A stretch of DNA of 10,133 nt from Syntrophomonas sp. UBA5288. Its GTDB lineage: Bacteria > Bacillota > Syntrophomonadia > Syntrophomonadales > Syntrophomonadaceae. Shown here in pieces: positions 5,675 to 10,133 of this stretch. The stretch covers positions 1-10,133 of the forward strand of contig DHSK01000012.1 of NCBI GenBank assembly GCA_002408445.1, written 5' to 3'. Under the pieces are notes generated by a model, which worked only from the letters and a program-made list of their open reading frames with translations, had not been told where the DNA came from and searched no databases. Numbering within the stretch: the first letter of the stretch is position 1; every line of letters starts with the position of its first letter. Made by a program: the position numbers and the translations under genes.

Positions 5675-6523
5675 ATGCAGATATTTAGCGCTCCCAACGA
5701 AATGCAGCAATGGTGCCTGGAGCAAAAAAAACAAGGTAAATCCATCGGTCTGGTACCCACCATGGGGTATCTGCACGAAGGACATCTGGCCCTGGTCCGG
5801 GAAGCCCGCCGGCGCTGTGATATAGTCGTTGTCAGTGTTTTTGTCAATCCCATTCAATTTAACGTAGGACAGGATTTTGAGGATTATCCTCGGAATTTGG
5901 AGCACGATAGCGATTTGTTAGAAAAGGAACAGGCTGATGCTATTTTTGCACCGACAATAAAATCAATGTATCCACCGGGGTACAATAGCTTTGTCGAAGT
6001 GCTCGGAGAAATGACGGAGAAGCTCTGCGGAGCTTCCCGTCCCGGGCATTTCCGGGGGGTAACCACCGTGGTCAGCAAACTGTTCCATGTATGTTTGCCT
6101 GATTTGGCCTTTTTCGGACAGAAAGATGCCCAGCAGGCCTTAATCATCGAAAAAATGGTCCAAGATCTGAATTTCCCCTTAAGTATCGTAAGAGTACCTA
6201 TCGTAAGAGAAAGCGATGGTCTGGCTTTAAGCTCCAGGAATGTCCACCTGGACGCAGAACAAAGGCAGGCGGCGCTGGTTTTGAACCGGGTGCTCAAGGA
6301 GGCCGACAGCCTTATTGCCGGCGGAGAAAAAGATGTTACTATTGTAAGATCATACATTAGACGAAGCATTGAAGCAGTTCCACAAGCCCGGATCGATTAT
6401 GCGGAAATATACCGCGCCGACGACCTGGGCGATCTGGAGAAAATAGAGGGCAGAATTATCATTGCGCTGGCAGTATGGTTCGGTACCACCAGGTTGATTG
6501 ATAATCTGTTGGTGGAGGTGTAA
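5675..6523 (+). CDS. panC: Pantothenate synthetase (pantoate-beta-alanine ligase)
   Basis: Joins pantoate and beta-alanine through a pantoyl-adenylate to give pantothenate. The 282 residues match the family. It belongs to the HIGH-type nucleotidyltransferase superfamily. It shows VPTMGYLHEGH (27-37) with the HEGH nucleotide-binding motif, VFVNPIQFN, FEDYPR, the pantoate-site region LCGASRPGHFRGVTTVV, FFGQKDAQQ, and RESDGLALSSRN with the KMSKS-like loop. The start ATG is preceded by AGGAAGG, and the spacer after panB is 21 bases. It ends three bases before the panD start, and its last codons contain the panD ribosome binding site, so translation of the two is probably coupled. Confidence 0.98.
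   Translation: MQIFSAPNEMQQWCLEQKKQGKSIGLVPTMGYLHEGHLALVREARRRCDIVVVSVFVNPIQFNVGQDFEDYPRNLEHDSDLLEKEQADAIFAPTIKSMYPPGYNSFVEVLGEMTEKLCGASRPGHFRGVTTVVSKLFHVCLPDLAFFGQKDAQQALIIEKMVQDLNFPLSIVRVPIVRESDGLALSSRNVHLDAEQRQAALVLNRVLKEADSLIAGGEKDVTIVRSYIRRSIEAVPQARIDYAEIYRADDLGDLEKIEGRIIIALAVWFGTTRLIDNLLVEV
6514..6520 (+). promoter_or_regulatory. panD ribosome binding site, inside the end of panC
   Basis: GGAGGTG overlaps the last codons of panC and is six bases from the TTG at 6527. This supports the TTG start of panD over the internal ATG at 6539. Confidence 0.7.
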
Positions 6524-6526
6524 CAC

Positions 6527-6892
6527 TTGCTTCGCTACATGTTAAAATCCAAACTGCATCGTGCGGTTGTTACCGATGCGAATCTTAATTATGTAGGCAG
6601 TATTACCATTGATGCTGATTTAATGGAAGCCGCCGATATTCTTCCTAATGAAAAGGTTACGATTGTAAATAATAATAACGGCGAACGGTTTGAAACCTAT
6701 GTAATCCAGGGTGAGCCGGGCTCCGGGGTGGTTTGCCTTAACGGAGCCGCCGCCCGTCTGGTACAAAAAGGTGATATCGTAATCATTTTGACTTATACTA
6801 TACTCGAAGACAAAGAATGCCGGGATTTTAAACCACGCCGAGTCTTTGTTGACAGCCGTAATAAGATACAGGAAATATGTACAGGAGAATAG
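6527..6892 (+). CDS. panD: Aspartate 1-decarboxylase proenzyme (pyruvoyl type)
   Basis: Decarboxylates L-aspartate to beta-alanine, the co-substrate of PanC. It is made as a proenzyme that self-cleaves between Gly24 and Ser25, turning the serine into a pyruvoyl group. With the TTG start the numbering matches the Escherichia coli enzyme exactly: Lys9, Tyr22, Gly24-Ser25 in YVGSITI, Arg54, Thr57 and Tyr58. That agreement is independent support for the TTG start. The length of 121 residues is within the usual range, and NGAAARLVQKGDIVIIL (residues 72-88) is the conserved C-terminal core. It follows panC by three bases and is followed by nadA after 20 bases, so it sits mid-operon. Confidence 0.98.
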   Translation: MLRYMLKSKLHRAVVTDANLNYVGSITIDADLMEAADILPNEKVTIVNNNNGERFETYVIQGEPGSGVVCLNGAAARLVQKGDIVIILTYTILEDKECRDFKPRRVFVDSRNKIQEICTGE

Positions 6893-6912
6893 ACGGGAGG
6901 TAATCCAGTATA

Positions 6913-7818
6913 ATGGCCGGTACAGCAGAATATATTGCCCGACGCAAAAAGGAAATAAATGCACTAATTCTGGCCCATTATTACCAGAATCCTGAGATTC
7001 AGGATGCAGCAGATTTTGTGGGAGACTCATTACAGTTAGCCCAGCAGGCGGCCCAAACCCCGGCTGATGTAATAGTCTTTTGCGGAGTCAGTTTTATGGC
7101 GGAAAGTGCCAAGATATTAAACCCCGCTAAAACTGTTTTATTGCCTGAAGCACAGGCGCATTGTCCGATGGCGGCTATGGTTACGGGGGAACAACTGCGA
7201 GAATATAAGCAGCAGAATCCCGCTGCGGCAGTAGTATGTTACATAAATTCCTCCGCCGAAGTAAAAGCAGAAAGTGATATCTGCTGTACTTCAGCCAATG
7301 CCGTCCAAGTAGTGAATTCCATTGATGCAGACCGTCAGATTCTGTTTGTACCCGACCGCAATCTGGGCGCCTATGTCCAGCAGCAAACCGGCCGGGACAT
7401 GATTATGTGGGAGGGCTATTGCCCGGTCCACGATGTTTTGACTCTAGCCCAGGTTGAAACTCAAGCCGCGCTGCACCCGGAGGCCAAAATCGTGGTTCAT
7501 CCCGAGTGTCCGCCGGAAGTAACCCGGAGAGCCGATGCGGTTTGCTCAACAGCAGGTATCTTAAAATACGTGCAAAACAGTCCCGTCAGGGAATTTATCA
7601 TTGGAACCGAAGAAGGATTTCTGCATACATTGAAGCAAAACTGTCCGGGTAAAACCTTTTATCTGGCCCGGTCCGGCTTTATCTGTCCGGACATGAAGTA
7701 TATTACCCTGGACAAATTGGCGGCAGCACTTGACCAGATGACCTGTAAAGTGGAAGTTCCACCGGATATACGACAAAAAGCCTTCCATACCCTGGACCGG
7801 ATGCTGGTACTGCGGTAG
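6913..7818 (+). CDS. nadA: Quinolinate synthase A
   Basis: Condenses iminoaspartate from NadB with dihydroxyacetone phosphate to give quinolinate, using an oxygen-sensitive [4Fe-4S] cluster. The 301 residues match the short, three-cysteine form of the enzyme. Candidate cluster ligands are Cys84 in AHCPMA, Cys170 in WEGYCPVHDV and Cys258 in FICPDMK, each in its family position. Other family blocks are ALILAHYYQNPEIQDAADFVGDSL (split across residues 17-40), VFCGVSFMAESAKIL (55-69), CYINSSAEVKAESDICCTS (109-127), FVPDRNLG and VVHPECPPEV. The first ligand is preceded by His83, where a Gly is common. The start ATG at 6913 has GGGAGG at 6895-6900, a somewhat long 12-base spacing. An upstream stop at 6901 rules out a longer form. 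Closely linked to panD. Confidence 0.97.
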   Translation: MAGTAEYIARRKKEINALILAHYYQNPEIQDAADFVGDSLQLAQQAAQTPADVIVFCGVSFMAESAKILNPAKTVLLPEAQAHCPMAAMVTGEQLREYKQQNPAAAVVCYINSSAEVKAESDICCTSANAVQVVNSIDADRQILFVPDRNLGAYVQQQTGRDMIMWEGYCPVHDVLTLAQVETQAALHPEAKIVVHPECPPEVTRRADAVCSTAGILKYVQNSPVREFIIGTEEGFLHTLKQNCPGKTFYLARSGFICPDMKYITLDKLAAALDQMTCKVEVPPDIRQKAFHTLDRMLVLR

Positions 7819-7851
7819 AGGAGGCCAACAGGCAAAAAATAAAATAAGGAA

Positions 7852-7915
7852 AGTCTTACGCCCGGCCCGCAGGTAACTGTTCCTGGGGCCGGGCCATCTT
7901 GCAAAGGATGAGACT
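7852..7915 (+). other. Strong GC-rich hairpin in the nadA-nadB spacer
   Basis: GCCCGGCCC (7860-7868) pairs perfectly with GGGCCGGGC (7886-7894). Inside, after a bulged G, CAGG (7870-7873) pairs with CCTG (7882-7885) around an 8-base loop, giving 13 pairs in all. An outer AGTCT (7852-7856) and AGACT (7911-7915) could close a larger multi-branch structure. No T-run follows (catcttgc), so it is not a classical terminator. It could slow transcription, protect an mRNA end or act as an attenuator between two genes of one pathway. I recognise no known NAD-responsive RNA class here. Confidence 0.55.
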
Positions 7916-7934
7916 GGAATAGCAGGGGTGAATT

Positions 7935-9536
7935 ATGATTACAACAAGGTATATTGGGGTTCTCGAAAAGGACACTCCGGTGCTGGCTACCGATTTTCTG
8001 ATTATCGGCAGCGGAATTGCAGGCCTGTTTACGGCTTTAAAGGCCTCAGAGCATGGACAGGTAATAGTCCTGACTAAAAAGACCATCAAAGATTCCAATA
8101 CAGGTCTGGCCCAAGGGGGAATTGCCGCCGCGGTACACGAGGAGGATTCCCCTTTTTTGCATCTGGAAGACACTCTGGAAGCAGGAGCCGGACTATGTGA
8201 TATCGAGGCTGTGGATGTGCTGGTGCAGGAAGGCCCGGCCCGGGTACGTGAGCTGATAGAGATGGGGGCTCATTTTGATACCAGGAACGGCAGCATTTCC
8301 CTGGCCCGGGAAGGCGCCCACCGCAAAGCCCGCATACTGCATGTGGCTGATGCTACCGGCGAAGCCATACGTCTGGCCCTAGCCAACAAATGTAAGCAAA
8401 ATCCCGGTATCAAAGTGGTAGAAGATCAATTTGTGGTGGATGTACTGACTGATTCCGACAACCGTGAGTGCCAGGGGGTACTCGTATATGACAACCAGCG
8501 TCACCGCAATATTATATACACAGCCCGCGCCGTAATACTCGCCACCGGAGGAGCCGGGCAGCTTTATAAATATACCACCAATCCTGATGTTGCCACGGCT
8601 GATGGGATGGCGGCCGGTTATCGGGCGGGATGCCGGCTCACGGACATGGAATTTATCCAGTTTCATCCTACCGTGTTCTACAGTGAGGATAACCAGCGCT
8701 TCCTGATATCCGAAGCGGTACGGGGAGAAGGCGGCCTGCTCCTGAACACCGAAGGGGAGAGGTTCATGTCCCGCTACCATGATTTAAAAGAACTGGCTCC
8801 CCGTGATGTCGTATCACGTGCCATATTAAGTGAAATGAACCGTACCGGAAGCAAATATGTCTATCTCGACATGACCGGAATATCTGGTGTAACCGAAAGA
8901 TTCCCCAATATCTACCGAACCTGTCTGTACAAAGGCATTGATTTGAGCCGGGAATATGTACCGGTCTCACCCGCGGCCCATTACACCATGGGCGGCATAA
9001 GAACCAATACCTATGGCGAAACCGGCGTCAATGGTTTATATGCCTGCGGCGAAGCGGCCTGCACCGGCGTACACGGCGCCAACCGGCTGGCCAGCAATTC
9101 GCTGCTGGAAGGCATTGTATTCGGGCACCGCATCGTGGAACGGGCCGGAGAAATAATGTACCGGCGCCAGGTGAAAATAGAGGAAGTATTGGAAAGCTAT
9201 GACCGCAACTGGGTCTATGAACCTAAGACACCGCGGTTTTTGCCCGCCCAGGCCAAGCGCATCCTGCAGGATATTATGTGGGAAAAGGTAGGCATAATAA
9301 GAAATGAAACTGACCTCAAAGCAGCCGACCAGGTAGTACATGAGTTAATTAACGGGATTAAACGGGCCTATGACACCCCGGCCTATTATGAGATATTAAA
9401 TATGCTCACAGTAGCCCATATCGTGATCCAGGCGGCCCAGTGGCGCAAAGAAAGCCGGGGAGGACATTCCCGCTCCGACTACCCCGCCCGCGACGACATC
9501 CGCTGGCATACTCACATGCCCTTCGTCAACTGCTAG
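7935..9536 (+). CDS. nadB: L-aspartate oxidase
   Basis: Oxidises L-aspartate to iminoaspartate with FAD, the first step of de novo NAD synthesis. In anaerobes fumarate or another acceptor replaces oxygen. At 533 residues it is normal length and belongs to the succinate dehydrogenase/fumarate reductase flavoprotein family. It shows the dinucleotide fold FLIIGSGIAGLFTA (21-34), SNTGLAQGGIAAA (54-66), the substrate/FAD region AREGAHRKARILHVADATG, ILATGGAGQLY, MEFIQFHPT, SEAVRGEGG, ELAPRDVVSRAI, HYTMGGIRTN and GLYACGEAACTGVHGANRLA with ASNSLLEG. The C-terminal helical region ends with SRGGHSRSDYPARDD, normal for NadB. The ATG at 7935 has AGGGGTGA just upstream. Downstream is a repeat-filled spacer before nadC. 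Confidence 0.97.
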   Translation: MITTRYIGVLEKDTPVLATDFLIIGSGIAGLFTALKASEHGQVIVLTKKTIKDSNTGLAQGGIAAAVHEEDSPFLHLEDTLEAGAGLCDIEAVDVLVQEGPARVRELIEMGAHFDTRNGSISLAREGAHRKARILHVADATGEAIRLALANKCKQNPGIKVVEDQFVVDVLTDSDNRECQGVLVYDNQRHRNIIYTARAVILATGGAGQLYKYTTNPDVATADGMAAGYRAGCRLTDMEFIQFHPTVFYSEDNQRFLISEAVRGEGGLLLNTEGERFMSRYHDLKELAPRDVVSRAILSEMNRTGSKYVYLDMTGISGVTERFPNIYRTCLYKGIDLSREYVPVSPAAHYTMGGIRTNTYGETGVNGLYACGEAACTGVHGANRLASNSLLEGIVFGHRIVERAGEIMYRRQVKIEEVLESYDRNWVYEPKTPRFLPAQAKRILQDIMWEKVGIIRNETDLKAADQVVHELINGIKRAYDTPAYYEILNMLTVAHIVIQAAQWRKESRGGHSRSDYPARDDIRWHTHMPFVNC

Positions 9537-9605
9537 GGTGTGTTGAAGTTAAAAATAATTTTATCATCCTAAGGCAGGGCCTGCTACGGTAAATAGGAGA
9601 AAAAC
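9537..9605 (+). other. Start of the nadB-nadC spacer, with a palindromic repeat fragment
   Basis: The 304-base spacer between nadB and nadC has no gene. Its first part is AT-rich (9546-9565) and then contains the palindrome GCAGGGCCTGC (9574-9584). The sequence gggcctgctacggtaaatag at 9577-9596 is closely similar to 775-794 downstream of fhs, marking it as part of the same repeat family as the tandem units that follow. No terminator with a T-run is visible. Confidence 0.4.
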
Positions 9606-9787
9606 AACCCGTAGGCCGGTCTACAGGGCGGAGCCCTTCAGGCCGGTGCAGGGAATAGCATGGTAAACGAGCAATCGGCCTTAAGATAAAATTGAAAACC
9701 CGTAGGCCGGTCTACAGGGCAGAGCCCTTCAGGCCGGTGCAGGGAAAAGCATGGGTAAACAAGCAATCGGCCTTAAAATAAATTAAA
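9606..9787 (+). repeat. Two tandem copies of a 91-base hairpin-bearing repeat
   Basis: Unit A covers 9606-9696 and unit B 9697-9787. They differ at only a handful of positions. Each unit begins aacccgtaggccggtctac and contains the hairpin AGGGC-NGA-GCCCT: A at 9625-9637 has loop GGA, B at 9716-9728 has loop AGA, so the change falls in the loop and the stem is kept. Each also has an 8-bp outer stem, AGGCCGGT (A: 9613-9620) with ATCGGCCT (9674-9681, one G-T pair). A direct repeat aggccggt (9613-9620 and 9640-9647 in A) flanks the hairpin, and that inner part is missing from the copy at 702-748. No coding frame explains the unit. Confidence 0.8.
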
Positions 9788-9840
9788 AAAATCTGTGTCC
9801 CTCAGTGTTGAATTCGCATCTATAAAAACGAGGTGTTTAT

Positions 9841-10133
9841 ATGTATTTTGCCGGATTGGACGACTTAATCAAGCGTGCTCTGGCCGAAGATATCGGCCAT
9901 GGCGATATTACGACCGATAACATAATCGATGCCGCACAGACCGCTAAAGGATTGTTCTATGCCAAAACAGACGGAATAGTGGCAGGCCTGCCGGTATCCC
10001 GGGAGGTTTTCAAACAACTGGATGCCGGGATAGAATTTACGATCATGAAACCGGAAGGCAGCCGGATTGTGCGCGGCGACTCTATAGCCGAAGTACGGGG
10101 CAAGACCCGGGTCTTGCTGACCGGAGAACGCAC
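9841..10133 (+). CDS. nadC: Nicotinate-nucleotide pyrophosphorylase (quinolinate phosphoribosyltransferase), N-terminal part, cut by the window edge
   Basis: Converts quinolinate and phosphoribosyl pyrophosphate to nicotinate mononucleotide with loss of CO2, completing the nadA-nadB-nadC set. Only the first 97 codons are in the window, of a family length near 280. The visible part is typical: LIKRALAEDIGHGDITTD (residues 9-26), FYAKTDGIVAGLP, the central part of the N-terminal sandwich domain with MKPEGSRIVRGD, and TRVLLTGER, which normally leads into the barrel domain. The start ATG has GAGGTG at 9830-9835 with a 5-base spacer. TATAAA at 9821-9826 might be a -10 but lies too close to the ribosome binding site, and no good -35 is seen. 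Whether nadC shares the nadB transcript is unclear because of the 304-base repeat spacer. Confidence 0.96.
   Translation, partial: MYFAGLDDLIKRALAEDIGHGDITTDNIIDAAQTAKGLFYAKTDGIVAGLPVSREVFKQLDAGIEFTIMKPEGSRIVRGDSIAEVRGKTRVLLTGER

Noticed and set aside
9606..9787. CRISPR array
   Set aside because: The units are direct tandem copies with no variable spacers, only two in number, and there are no cas genes nearby.

Overview
The window is a dense, single-strand (+) stretch of chromosomal housekeeping DNA holding three cofactor-biosynthesis blocks: folate, pantothenate (CoA) and NAD. Strong GGAGG-type ribosome binding sites, frequent TTG/GTG starts, a formyl-tetrahydrofolate synthetase next to the folate genes, and a DUF2520 protein in place of a classical PanE all suggest an anaerobic member of the Clostridia (Bacillota). 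Syntrophomonadaceae- or Peptococcaceae-like is my best guess; the genus cannot be fixed from the sequence alone.

Layout. Positions 1-675 are the C-terminal 40% of formate-tetrahydrofolate ligase (fhs). A roughly 400-base gap follows (676-1092). It holds a degenerate copy of a dispersed repeat, a long nested inverted repeat that also looks like a bidirectional terminator, and an AT-rich leader. Next comes a folate block: an HD-domain phosphohydrolase (1093-1614), folP with an N-terminal extension of about 125 residues (1713-2903), folB overlapping it by 8 bases (2896-3255), and folK (3307-3798). A hairpin-rich leader of about 110 bases precedes the pantothenate block: a Rossmann/DUF2520 protein that is probably the ketopantoate reductase PanG (3913-4809), panB (4823-5653), panC (5675-6523) and panD (6527-6892). 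With only 20 bases between, the NAD block continues: nadA (6913-7818), a GC-rich hairpin spacer, nadB (7935-9536), a 304-base spacer with a 91-base tandem repeat, and nadC running off the end (9841-10133).

How the genes work together. Fhs loads formate onto tetrahydrofolate, and HD-FolP-FolB-FolK supply most of the steps that make the dihydropteroate part of that cofactor. PanB, PanG, PanC and PanD form a complete route from ketoisovalerate and aspartate to pantothenate. NadB, NadA and NadC convert aspartate to nicotinate mononucleotide. PanD and NadB both draw on aspartate, and PanG needs a nicotinamide cofactor, so the joint pan-nad arrangement is metabolically coherent.

I see no mobile genes, CRISPR array, tRNA or rRNA, and no clearly novel multi-gene system. 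The points most worth a second look are the HD protein as a candidate for the often-missing dihydroneopterin triphosphate dephosphorylation step, the DUF2520 PanG candidate, the FolP N-terminal extension, and the structured repeats and hairpins in the four larger spacers.
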